Source: Actinomycetota bacterium
Lineage (GTDB): Bacteria > Actinomycetota > Actinomycetes > Nanopelagicales > Nanopelagicaceae
DNA: 8,762 nucleotides
Assembly (NCBI GenBank): GCA_009702845.1
Contig: WLHG01000030.1
Span: 1 to 8,762 of the forward strand
Direction: 5' to 3'
This document shows, piece after piece, positions 1 through 7,207 of this stretch. The first letter of the stretch is position 1. Each line of letters starts with the position of its first letter. The position numbers and the translations under genes are program-made. The notes below the pieces were generated by a model. The model had not been told where the DNA came from, searched no databases, and saw only the letters and a list, made by a program, of their open reading frames with translations.

Positions 1-1621
1 AGTTCTCGGGTTGCAAAGGAGTCTTTCCTAAGATTAAATCTGCGGCTTTTTCTGCAACCATCATGACAGGTGCATAGATATTGCCATTAGTGACGTATGG
101 AAATACCGATGCATCGCATACGCGCAAACCTTCTACGCCATGAACTTTCATAGTGGTCGGATCTACTACTGACATCGCATCGGTACCCATTTTGGCCGTA
201 CATGATGGATGCAAAGCTGTTTCGGCATCTTTGCGAACCCAGTCCAAAATCTCGGTATCAGTTGATACGGATGGGCCAGGTGATGATTCACCGGCGTTGT
301 AATCATTCATTGCAGGTTGAGTCAAAATTGTGCGCGCTACCTTTACCGCTTCAACCCATTCACGCCTATCTTGATCGGTCGATAAATAATTAAACTGCAT
401 TGCAGGTTTTTCGAGGGGATTGGTACTTTTAATCTTTAACCAGCCCCGTGAATCTGAGTACATGGGACCGACGTGAACTTGATAACCATGACCACGAGTA
501 TCACCCGTACCGTCATAGCGAATGGCAAGCGGCAAAAAGTGAAACATTAAGTTGGGGTAAGTGACATCTTTATTACTTCGAGTAAATCCACCAGCTTCAA
601 ATTGATTAGTTGCCCCGGGCCCTTTGCGAAAGAACAACCACGCTGCGCCAATAAATGGGCGACGCCAGAACTGTGTGATGGGTTGTTGGGTTACTGGTAA
701 TTTACATTTATATTGAACATAGACTTCAAGGTGATCTTGTAAGTTAGCACCGACTCCAGGCAGGTTATGTACCATCTTTATGCCAAGTGGAGTTAAGTCT
801 TTCTCATTGCCAATTCCAGATAACTGCAAAATCTGTGGAGTATTAATCGCTCCCCCACACAAAACAACTTCGCGTGAAGTAAAAACCTGTTTCTTTCCCT
901 TGATTATCACTTCGACACCCGTGGCAGTTGTGCCATTAAATAAAACTTTAGTTACATGTGCGCGCGTTTTAATGGTTAAGTTAGGACGCTTGATCACTGG
1001 ATATAAATATGCGCGCGCCGCACTTAAACGTCGTCCACGGTAAACATTTCGATCAAAGGCGGCAAAACCCTCTTGGCGATAACCATTAACGTCATCGGTG
1101 CGCGGATAACCAGCTTGCTCAGTGGCTTTAAAGAAAGCGGCAAAGAGTGGACCTTTGACTGGGCCGCGCTCTAATTTTAGCGGTCCATTGTTACCACGGA
1201 AAATATTGCTCTGATCAGCTAAACAGTTCTCCATTTTTTTAAAATATGGAAGGCAGTGGGCATAATCCCAGTTATTCATTCCAGCATCTTTGGACCAACG
1301 TTCATAATCCATAGGATTTCCGCGTTGCCAAATCTGGCCATTAATTGAGGATGAGCCGCCTAAAACTTTGCCGCGTGCATGATAGATGCGGCGATTGTTC
1401 ATGTACGGCTCGGGCTCGGACTCATACATCCAGTCATAATGTTTGTTACCAATCGGAAAAGCTAACGCTGCAGGCATATGAATGAAGACATCCCATTTGT
1501 AATCACGCCGCCCAGCCTCTAAAACGAGAACTTTGTGGACTGGATCTTCACTTAAGCGATTGGCAAGAGCGCTTCCAGCCGAACCGCCACCAACGATGAT
1601 GTAGTCATACTCTGCGCTCAT
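1..1621 (-). CDS. betA: Choline dehydrogenase (GMC flavoprotein), 3' end cut by window edge
   Basis: Predicted to oxidise choline to betaine aldehyde with FAD, the first step of glycine betaine synthesis. Reading back from the ATG at 1619-1621 gives 540 codons with no stop. The N-terminal dinucleotide-binding motif VGGGSAGS lies at about residues 10-17, the GMC signature [12 protein letters not shown] at 84-95, and HPSCTAKMG starts at 471, where His471 matches the catalytic His of choline dehydrogenases. The end reads [13 protein letters not shown], typical of the last 15-30 residues of the family (E. coli BetA is 556 aa), so little is missing. At the second GMC active-site position the sequence is NGNIYAP: Tyr516 stands where E. 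coli BetA has Asn, though Asn514 is close by. No clear Shine-Dalgarno sequence precedes the start, and no other in-frame ATG, GTG or TTG lies just upstream. A terminator hairpin separates it from the binding-protein gene. Another GMC alcohol dehydrogenase is possible, but the neighbouring betaine genes support choline. Confidence 0.9.
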   Translation of the reverse strand, partial: MSAEYDYIIVGGGSAGSALANRLSEDPVHKVLVLEAGRRDYKWDVFIHMPAALAFPIGNKHYDWMYESEPEPYMNNRRIYHARGKVLGGSSSINGQIWQRGNPMDYERWSKDAGMNNWDYAHCLPYFKKMENCLADQSNIFRGNNGPLKLERGPVKGPLFAAFFKATEQAGYPRTDDVNGYRQEGFAAFDRNVYRGRRLSAARAYLYPVIKRPNLTIKTRAHVTKVLFNGTTATGVEVIIKGKKQVFTSREVVLCGGAINTPQILQLSGIGNEKDLTPLGIKMVHNLPGVGANLQDHLEVYVQYKCKLPVTQQPITQFWRRPFIGAAWLFFRKGPGATNQFEAGGFTRSNKDVTYPNLMFHFLPLAIRYDGTGDTRGHGYQVHVGPMYSDSRGWLKIKSTNPLEKPAMQFNYLSTDQDRREWVEAVKVARTILTQPAMNDYNAGESSPGPSVSTDTEILDWVRKDAETALHPSCTAKMGTDAMSVVDPTTMKVHGVEGLRVCDASVFPYVTNGNIYAPVMMVAEKAADLILGKTPLQPEN

Positions 1622-1643
1622 GCCGCTTACTCTACTAATAAAA

Positions 1644-1685
1644 CAACGCCCTTACTTAGCGATTTCTCACTACGTAAGGGCGTTG
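1644..1685 (-). terminator. Intrinsic terminator between the binding-protein gene and betA
   Basis: The sequence shows a perfect 12-bp inverted repeat, CAACGCCCTTAC at 1644-1655 and GTAAGGGCGTTG at 1674-1685, with an 18-base loop. On the minus strand the stem is followed at once by TTTTATTA (1636-1643), the U-tract expected of a rho-independent terminator. It starts 17 bases after the stop codon of the binding-protein gene and ends only 22 bases before the betA ATG. It may end most operon transcripts or act as a partial terminator or 3'-end stabiliser that lowers betA relative to the transporter. On the plus strand there is no T-run after the stem, so it is read as directional. Confidence 0.85.
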
Positions 1686-1702
1686 CCCGTATAACTAATT
1701 AA

Positions 1703-2665
1703 TTACTTACCGAGCCAGGCCTTGACCTTGTCTGGGTTAGCATCAATCCACTTCTGAGCTGCTTCTTCTGCAGTCATTCCGCCTTCAAGATCAGCGGCGA
1801 CTCCATTTTGATCATCATTAGTCCAAGTGAAGTTCTTAACCAAAGAAGTAAATGAATCATTTGCATCATTGAGCTTCTTTGAAATCAACTTGATTAATGG
1901 TGATGATGGGTAATCAGTTAGTCCACTTGCCGCAGCGGCATCAGTCCAGTCATTGGCTGGGAAATGAACGTGCCCTGATTCAAGATTAGGAATCTTGGCA
2001 AAGAGCGTCCATGGCTGCCATGCATAACCGATGAATGCAGTCTTGTTAGCTTCGGCCTTCATGAAGCCATCAACTAACGCTGCCTCTGAACCAGAGAAGA
2101 TAACTTTGAAGTTCAACTTGTTAGCTGAAACCATCTTCTCGCCAATTGTTGTGTATCCGGCTGGGCCTTCAAACCAAGCACCCTTGCCACCAGAATCTGC
2201 AGTCTTAAATAGATCTGCGTACTTATTAAGGTTGGCAGAGTCTGTAATATCTGGATACTTTTCAGCCATCCATGGTGCTACATACATACCGATGAGTCCA
2301 ACGTTTCCGTTTTCGCCAGCTTCTACAACTGCGCCGCGATCAACCCATTCCTTCCAACGTCCGCCGCCCCAATCTTCGATTACTACGTCGATTGTTCCAG
2401 CTTCCATTGCATCATACGTAGTTGGACCCTCATCCAGAGTTGTCTGTGTGATTGTGCAACCTAATTCTTTCTTAGCAATTTCAGCAACTACTTGTGCTGA
2501 TGCTGTGTAACCGCCCCATGCGTGCATTGCAATTGCATATGAACCGCAATCTCCTGATGCTCCGCCTGCAGCATCATTAACGCTCTTGCTACATCCTGAA
2601 AGAATCAGTGCTGCTGCAATGACGACGCCAACGACTGCCGAGCGACGACTAAATGATGACTTCAT
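1703..2665 (-). CDS. proX: Glycine betaine/choline ABC transporter substrate-binding lipoprotein (ProX/OpuAC type)
   Basis: Extracellular solute receptor of the transporter encoded just upstream. The 320-residue product begins with a basic n-region (KSSFSRR), a hydrophobic stretch (about 10-22) and the lipobox LSGC with Cys25 as the lipid-attachment residue, so it is probably membrane-anchored outside the cell. The mature part has the OpuAC family pattern: AWGGYTAS near 49-56, EDWGGGRW near 97-104, and YAWQPWTLFAK near 214-224, which resembles the aromatic-rich ligand pocket that holds quaternary ammonium groups by cation-pi contacts. Cys40 and Cys69 could form a disulfide. The start is fixed by AGGAGG at 2670-2675, four bases before ATG. 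It lies 87 bases after the permease gene, the only long gap inside the operon, and is followed by a terminator. Whether the ligand is choline, glycine betaine or both cannot be read from the sequence. Confidence 0.9.
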   Translation of the reverse strand: MKSSFSRRSAVVGVVIAAALILSGCSKSVNDAAGGASGDCGSYAIAMHAWGGYTASAQVVAEIAKKELGCTITQTTLDEGPTTYDAMEAGTIDVVIEDWGGGRWKEWVDRGAVVEAGENGNVGLIGMYVAPWMAEKYPDITDSANLNKYADLFKTADSGGKGAWFEGPAGYTTIGEKMVSANKLNFKVIFSGSEAALVDGFMKAEANKTAFIGYAWQPWTLFAKIPNLESGHVHFPANDWTDAAAASGLTDYPSSPLIKLISKKLNDANDSFTSLVKNFTWTNDDQNGVAADLEGGMTAEEAAQKWIDANPDKVKAWLGK

Positions 2666-2752
2666 TAATCCTCCTAATGAGTTTAAGTTTTGCCTTAGCC
2701 TAGAGTGGACTTCGGCGTAATACCAGTATTTATCGGGGCTATTTATAATATT
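2666..2752 (-). promoter_or_regulatory. Leader of the binding-protein gene; strong RBS and possible internal promoter
   Basis: This 87-base gap contrasts with the 1 to 12 base junctions upstream. It holds the strong Shine-Dalgarno AGGAGG (2670-2675). On the minus strand it also has an AT-rich start (TTAAAATATTATAAATAG, 2735-2752) and the extended -10-like string TGGTATTAC (2718-2726), but no convincing -35 element. A short palindrome AATACCAGTATT is at 2719-2730. An internal promoter giving extra binding protein is plausible, since receptors are normally needed in excess over permease, but the promoter itself is not well supported. Confidence 0.3.
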
Positions 2753-4681
2753 TTAAGCCGAACGACGGGCTCCAGCCTGCATTATCCGATCGAAAATGAC
2801 GCCTAACAACAAAATTGCAGCGCCTGCAATTAATCCCTTACCTTGCAACTCTGGCTTAGAGTTTCCAACAATTACTAAATAACCAAGACCTCCAGCGCCA
2901 ACAAAGCCTCCGATAACAACAACGGCTAAAACATAAATCAAGCCTTGATTAGTCGCTAACAAGATTGTTTTCTTTGCTGCCGGCAACTGCACCTTAGTAA
3001 TGATCTGTCTAGTCGTTGAACCAGCTGCCGTTGCCGCCTCCACTAACGAGTGCGGTACTGCACGAATTCCCTCGCAAACTAACTTCACAACAACTGGAAT
3101 TGCATACACAATGCCCGTTGCAATTGCAGTAAACCGTGTGGGACCAAATAAGCCGAGCATCGGAACTAAGTACACAAATGCTGGCAGAGTTTGTCCTGCA
3201 TCTAGAAATGGCCGTAAGGCTCGCTCTGCTTTATCACTTCGGCCAGTCCAGATACCAAGGGCTATGCCGATAATCATTGTCAGTAAACATCCAACAATTG
3301 TTTGAGTTAGGGTGAGCATTGCCTCGTACCAAAGACCGGATACGACGATCGCCATTGCTAAGACACATGCAAGTATCGCCGTACGGACACCACCAATAAT
3401 TAAGGCCAAAGCAACGATCATCGCTACTGTCACATACCACGGTGATGCCGCAAGCTGAGTCTCTAGCGGATTAAGGATTGAATAAGAGATGAGATCCTTA
3501 AAACCAACGGTAAAGATGTAGAGATTATCTAAAATCCACGCTGTTACATTATTTGCAATGCGCGCAACTTGTGAAGAAATATCTATCTCTTTAGGCCAAA
3601 CAGCAGCCCACAAGATAGAGCGGGAGATAAATACGCTCGCTATGGCAAGACACCCAGTGCCAGCTAAAATAATCCGCTTTCGCTTAATGTCTTTAGCGGT
3701 AGATGGGACGAAAGATGTCTGGCGCTTAGCTGCAGCACTTGTGCTTCTATCCATCAGAATTGCCAAGAAAACCACGGCAAAACCAGCGACAAAGCCTTCA
3801 CCAACATTTCTAATAATCAGAGCTTCAATTACGGGCTTGCCTAAGCCAGGTGCACCAATTAATGCTGCGACAACAACGAAGGAGACTGCGGCCATTACCG
3901 TTTGATTGATTCCTAAAACAATCATCTGCTTAGCCATTGGAATCTGAACTTTGGTTAACGTCTGCTTCTTAGTCGATCCCATGGACTCTGAAGCCTCTAT
4001 TGGGGATTGATTTAAAGTTCTAATTGCATGAGAAGTAATGCGAATACAAATAGGTATTGCATAAATCATTGTCGCTATGGTCGCCGATGCTGCGCCAATC
4101 ATAAAAATAAGTGCGATAGGAGCCATATAGACAAGGGTCGGCAAAATCTGTGCCAAGTCTAAAAATGGCGTCAGTACTTTCAGTGCTCGATCGGAGAGAC
4201 CTGCCCAAATTCCCAGTGGCATTCCGATAGCAAGGGAGAGCAAGACCGCCGCCAGCGTCATTGCAATTGAATCCATTGTGAACTGCCACATCCCAAGTGC
4301 GCCGCAACCGAGTAAGAGTGAGACTGCCAGCAAAGCCGTCTTCCATTGACTTGTAGCAAAGACTGCAAAGGCAATTAGTCCTACTACTCCTAACCATCCG
4401 ATAATGGGGATTACTGAGTTAGGCGCTGGGACTGCAATGAGATTTCTAATGACTTGCACAAAGCCATCGATTGCTGCGCGAATAGGATTAAAGAAATAGA
4501 TAAATGCTGGACTTTCAGTACGATTTCCACGCAGCTCTAAAGCTCGGGCCCCTACAAATGATGTAAATGGCGTGTTTTCATAGGTAGCGATCTGCAAAGT
4601 ATTTTTTCCTTGCAAAAGACGACCTAGAAGAATCCACAGCGCAACTGAGCCTAGGAGTAGATAAGGCTTTCTAAAATGCAT
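2753..4681 (-). CDS. proW: Glycine betaine/choline ABC transporter permease, two fused permease domains
   Basis: Membrane channel of the ProU/OpuA-type importer. The product has 642 residues, about twice the usual ProW/OpuAB length, and contains two homologous copies. Copy 1 (about 93-311) has MTLAAVLLSLAIGMPLGIWAG, PFLDLAQILPTLVYMAP and the EAA coupling loop EASESMGSTKKQ at 229-240. Copy 2 (about 415-635) repeats these as GIALGIWTGRSDKAERALRP, PFLDAGQTLPAFVYLVP and EAATAAGSTTRQ at 548-559. The two EAA loops are 319 residues apart, consistent with a head-to-tail duplication and fusion. Each copy has about five or six membrane segments, with extra hydrophobic segments at 7-20, 337-355 and around 385-400 joining the halves. 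Both conserved EAA glycines (235 and 554) are present, so both halves should dock on the ATPase. The ATG overlaps the ATPase stop by one base (TAATG), and AGGTG at 4689-4693 sits seven bases upstream, so translation is probably coupled. Confidence 0.92.
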   Translation of the reverse strand: MHFRKPYLLLGSVALWILLGRLLQGKNTLQIATYENTPFTSFVGARALELRGNRTESPAFIYFFNPIRAAIDGFVQVIRNLIAVPAPNSVIPIIGWLGVVGLIAFAVFATSQWKTALLAVSLLLGCGALGMWQFTMDSIAMTLAAVLLSLAIGMPLGIWAGLSDRALKVLTPFLDLAQILPTLVYMAPIALIFMIGAASATIATMIYAIPICIRITSHAIRTLNQSPIEASESMGSTKKQTLTKVQIPMAKQMIVLGINQTVMAAVSFVVVAALIGAPGLGKPVIEALIIRNVGEGFVAGFAVVFLAILMDRSTSAAAKRQTSFVPSTAKDIKRKRIILAGTGCLAIASVFISRSILWAAVWPKEIDISSQVARIANNVTAWILDNLYIFTVGFKDLISYSILNPLETQLAASPWYVTVAMIVALALIIGGVRTAILACVLAMAIVVSGLWYEAMLTLTQTIVGCLLTMIIGIALGIWTGRSDKAERALRPFLDAGQTLPAFVYLVPMLGLFGPTRFTAIATGIVYAIPVVVKLVCEGIRAVPHSLVEAATAAGSTTRQIITKVQLPAAKKTILLATNQGLIYVLAVVVIGGFVGAGGLGYLVIVGNSKPELQGKGLIAGAAILLLGVIFDRIMQAGARRSA

Positions 4682-5709
4682 TAAGCAACACCTGAGATGA
4701 TACGTAAGACATCATCACTTGAAACTACTCCTAAGGCTTTACCGTTATCACTTACTCGAATTGGTCGATGATCGGCAATGATTAAACTGCATGCATCGCG
4801 AATAATCATATCTGCATTGAGTTCAGGGCCATCTGTTGCTTCACCAGCCCTAGGTGGGCGAGCCAGATAGCGAAGCGTCAATACATGAGACTTTGCAATA
4901 TCTCGAACAAAGTTAGCCACATATTCATCGGCTGGATGGGCAACTAAATCTTCAGGGGTTCCGATTTGAACAATTGCTCCATCACGCATAATCGCAATGC
5001 GATCTCCTACTTTTACCGCCTCAGATAGATCGTGGGTAATAAACACCATTGTCTTGCCAAGCTCGTAGTGCAGACGGATAACCTCTTGCTGCATGTCGCG
5101 ACGAATCAATGGATCAAGTGCGCTAAAGGGTTCATCTAAAAATAGAACTTGTGGATCAACAGCTAATGCGCGAGCAAGCCCTACACGCTGTTGCATACCG
5201 CCCGAAAGTTGTTCAGGATAGGCGTGGGAATAACCTTGCAGACCAACGAGTTCGATTACTTCATTAGCACGGGCATGGCGCTCGGCCTTTTTAATTCCAT
5301 TAATCTCAAGTGAATAGGCGATGTTGTCGATGACGTTGCGGTGAGGTAATAAACCAAAGTGTTGAAAGACCATTGAAAAGCGAGTCTTGCGCAGCTCGCG
5401 TAGGCGCGCGTTATCGACTTTCAAAATATCTTCACCTTCGAAGGTCAAAGATCCTGATGTTGGTTCTATGAGGCGCGTCATACAACGAACGAGTGTTGAT
5501 TTTCCAGAACCCGATAAACCCATAACTACAAAAACTTCACCAGGTGCAACATCGAATGAAACATCGCGCACTGCAACTGTGTTTCCAGTTTGAGCGCGTA
5601 GCTCTGAGCGTGACAAATCCGCAAGCGGGCCGCCAATCACTTTCTCTGGATTTGAGCCAAAGACTTTCCAAAGGTTTTGAACTGAGATCATTGGCGCTTC
5701 AATACTCAC
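4681..5709 (-). CDS. proV: Glycine betaine/proline-type ABC transporter ATP-binding protein with short CBS tail
   Basis: Cytoplasmic ATPase that drives the importer. The 342-residue protein has the ABC motifs in order: Walker [10 protein letters not shown] at 64-72, Q-loop Gln116 in [11 protein letters not shown], signature LSGGMQQR at 168-175, Walker B VLFLDEP at 188-194 and H-loop His226 in [13 protein letters not shown] and the [17 protein letters not shown] segment before the nucleotide-binding core are typical of the ProV/OpuAA subfamily. The C-terminus (about 270-342) contains only one recognisable CBS unit (about 298-340, ending [14 protein letters not shown]), whereas E. coli ProV (400 aa) and OpuAA (418 aa) carry two. 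The start is GTG, chosen because AAAGGAG at 5717-5723 lies seven bases upstream, directly at the stop codon of the aldehyde dehydrogenase gene. The 3' end overlaps the permease start by one base. Confidence 0.93.
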   Translation of the reverse strand: MSIEAPMISVQNLWKVFGSNPEKVIGGPLADLSRSELRAQTGNTVAVRDVSFDVAPGEVFVVMGLSGSGKSTLVRCMTRLIEPTSGSLTFEGEDILKVDNARLRELRKTRFSMVFQHFGLLPHRNVIDNIAYSLEINGIKKAERHARANEVIELVGLQGYSHAYPEQLSGGMQQRVGLARALAVDPQVLFLDEPFSALDPLIRRDMQQEVIRLHYELGKTMVFITHDLSEAVKVGDRIAIMRDGAIVQIGTPEDLVAHPADEYVANFVRDIAKSHVLTLRYLARPPRAGEATDGPELNADMIIRDACSLIIADHRPIRVSDNGKALGVVSSDDVLRIISGVA

Positions 5710-5721
5710 CTAAAAGCTCCT

Positions 5722-7200
5722 TTACTCGTGATCCTTGAACCATCCAGATCGACTAGGAGCATTGTTGGTCCAAATGTGTTTGATTTCAAGGTACTCACCC
5801 AAACCATGCTCACCTAATTCGCGGCCAATCCCCGACTGCTTGTAACCGCCCCACTCTGCCGCGGGACGATATGGGCCAAAGTCGTTGACCCAGATGGTGC
5901 CGTGACGAAGAGCGCTGGCTACTCGGGCGGCCTTTTCTGTATCACTACTCCAGAGACCACCAGATAGGCCAAAGTTTGTGTCATTTCCAATGGCAATCGC
6001 CTCTGCCTCAGTATCAAATACTTCCACGGTCATGACCGGACCGAATGACTCTTCTTGAACACAGGACATGGTCGTATCGCAGTTATCTAAAACTGTAGGC
6101 AGGTAATACCAACCATCCAGATGCTCTGGCTTATCACTTCGCCTTCCTCCAACTAGCAAGATTGCACCCTCAGCAACTCCTTTTTCAACATAGGTGCTGA
6201 CGTTATTCAGATGTGCCTTGCTAATGAGTGGGCCAGTCTCGGCCTTCTCATCGTTTGGCCCACCAAGTGAAATCTTTGCCGCGCGGCGAACAATCTCTTT
6301 AACAACACGGTCGTGAATCGATCGCTCAACGATTAAACGTGTTCCAGCCGAGCAGACTTGGCCTGAGTGCAAGAAGGCGGCAGTCACGGCGTTATCAATA
6401 GCAGCATCAATATCGGCGTCGGCAAAGATAATATGAGGATTCTTTCCACCGAGTTCGAGAGCTAACTTCTTAACCGTATCTGCAGCTGCGCGCATAATTG
6501 TTTGGCCCGTCGTTAATCCACCGGTGAATGAGACTAAATCAACACGGGGATCATTTATCAATGATGTACCGACAACAGAGCCAGGACCCAATATTAAATT
6601 AGCTACACCCTTTGGCGTACCCGCCTCTTCAATAATTTTCATAAGTGAGATTGCGCTCTGTGGTGTTAACTCACTCGGCTTAACAATGAAGGAACAGCCT
6701 GCAACTAGCGCTGGCGCCACTTTCCATGCAATCTGCAAGAGCGGATAGTTCCAGGGGCCAATCAATGAGGCAACACCTAAAGGTTCGTGAACTATGCGAC
6801 TAGATACATGAGCGATGCCAACATCAACACTGCGACCATGCTCTTTCGCGCCAAGGGCTGCGAAGTGTCTAAAAGTTGAAACTACATCGGCAACATCGTA
6901 TTGGGCTTCAATAAAACGCTTACCCGTATCATCGCTCTCTTTACGTGCGATTAAATCGGCATCGCGCTCAAGAAAATCGGCAATCTTTGCAACGAGTTCG
7001 CTTCTGGCCTTAAAGCTCCACGAAGTAAATACGCCTGAATCAAATGATGCGCGCGCGGCCGCAATGGCATCGAGTACATCGGTCTGGGTTGCCTGAGAAA
7101 CCGTGGCGACAACGCTTTGATCATGTGGGCTCTTAACATCGTGGGCGCCACCATCGGATGCTTGTCTCCAAGCACCATCGATATAAAGAGTTGCGACCAT
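5722..7200 (-). CDS. betB: Betaine aldehyde dehydrogenase (GbsA/BetB type)
   Basis: NAD(P)-dependent cytoplasmic enzyme predicted to oxidise betaine aldehyde to glycine betaine, completing choline oxidation begun by BetA. The 492-residue product is full length for the aldehyde dehydrogenase superfamily. Visible catalytic features are PWNYPLLQ with Asn151, KPSE with Lys174, FTGG at 225-228 for cofactor binding, LELGGKNP with Glu249, GQVCSAGT with nucleophile Cys283, and EESFGP at 383-388. WNYPLLQ, SFTGG and GQVCSAGTR resemble Bacillus GbsA and BetB more than generic aldehyde dehydrogenases. It begins seven bases after the methyltransferase-family gene, with no clear Shine-Dalgarno sequence, so translation may depend on coupling to that gene. 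It ends 12 bases before the ATPase start. An aminoaldehyde dehydrogenase role is the main alternative, but choline dehydrogenase and a betaine transporter in the same cluster make betaine aldehyde the likely substrate. Confidence 0.92.
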   Translation of the reverse strand: MVATLYIDGAWRQASDGGAHDVKSPHDQSVVATVSQATQTDVLDAIAAARASFDSGVFTSWSFKARSELVAKIADFLERDADLIARKESDDTGKRFIEAQYDVADVVSTFRHFAALGAKEHGRSVDVGIAHVSSRIVHEPLGVASLIGPWNYPLLQIAWKVAPALVAGCSFIVKPSELTPQSAISLMKIIEEAGTPKGVANLILGPGSVVGTSLINDPRVDLVSFTGGLTTGQTIMRAAADTVKKLALELGGKNPHIIFADADIDAAIDNAVTAAFLHSGQVCSAGTRLIVERSIHDRVVKEIVRRAAKISLGGPNDEKAETGPLISKAHLNNVSTYVEKGVAEGAILLVGGRRSDKPEHLDGWYYLPTVLDNCDTTMSCVQEESFGPVMTVEVFDTEAEAIAIGNDTNFGLSGGLWSSDTEKAARVASALRHGTIWVNDFGPYRPAAEWGGYKQSGIGRELGEHGLGEYLEIKHIWTNNAPSRSGWFKDHE

Positions 7201-7207
7201 AGTGGAT

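Noticed and set aside
202..1043. Plus-strand open frames of 63 and 87 codons inside the left-edge gene
   Set aside because: They lie antisense to the choline dehydrogenase, which has all its family motifs in one unbroken frame. Their translations show no recognisable domain.
2031..2510. Plus-strand open frame of 159 codons
   Set aside because: Fully antisense to the binding-protein gene, with a low-complexity Ser/Pro/Ala-rich translation and no family resemblance. It is a frame shadow.
2711..2762. TTCGGC / GCCGAA inverted repeat after the permease gene as a terminator
   Set aside because: Arms are only 6 bp with a loop of 40 bases and no U-tract after the stem, so it is likely chance.
4020..4397. 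Minus-strand open frame of 125 codons inside the permease gene
   Set aside because: Same strand but another frame of the permease, whose own frame carries the EAA loop and membrane segments. No independent start signals were seen.
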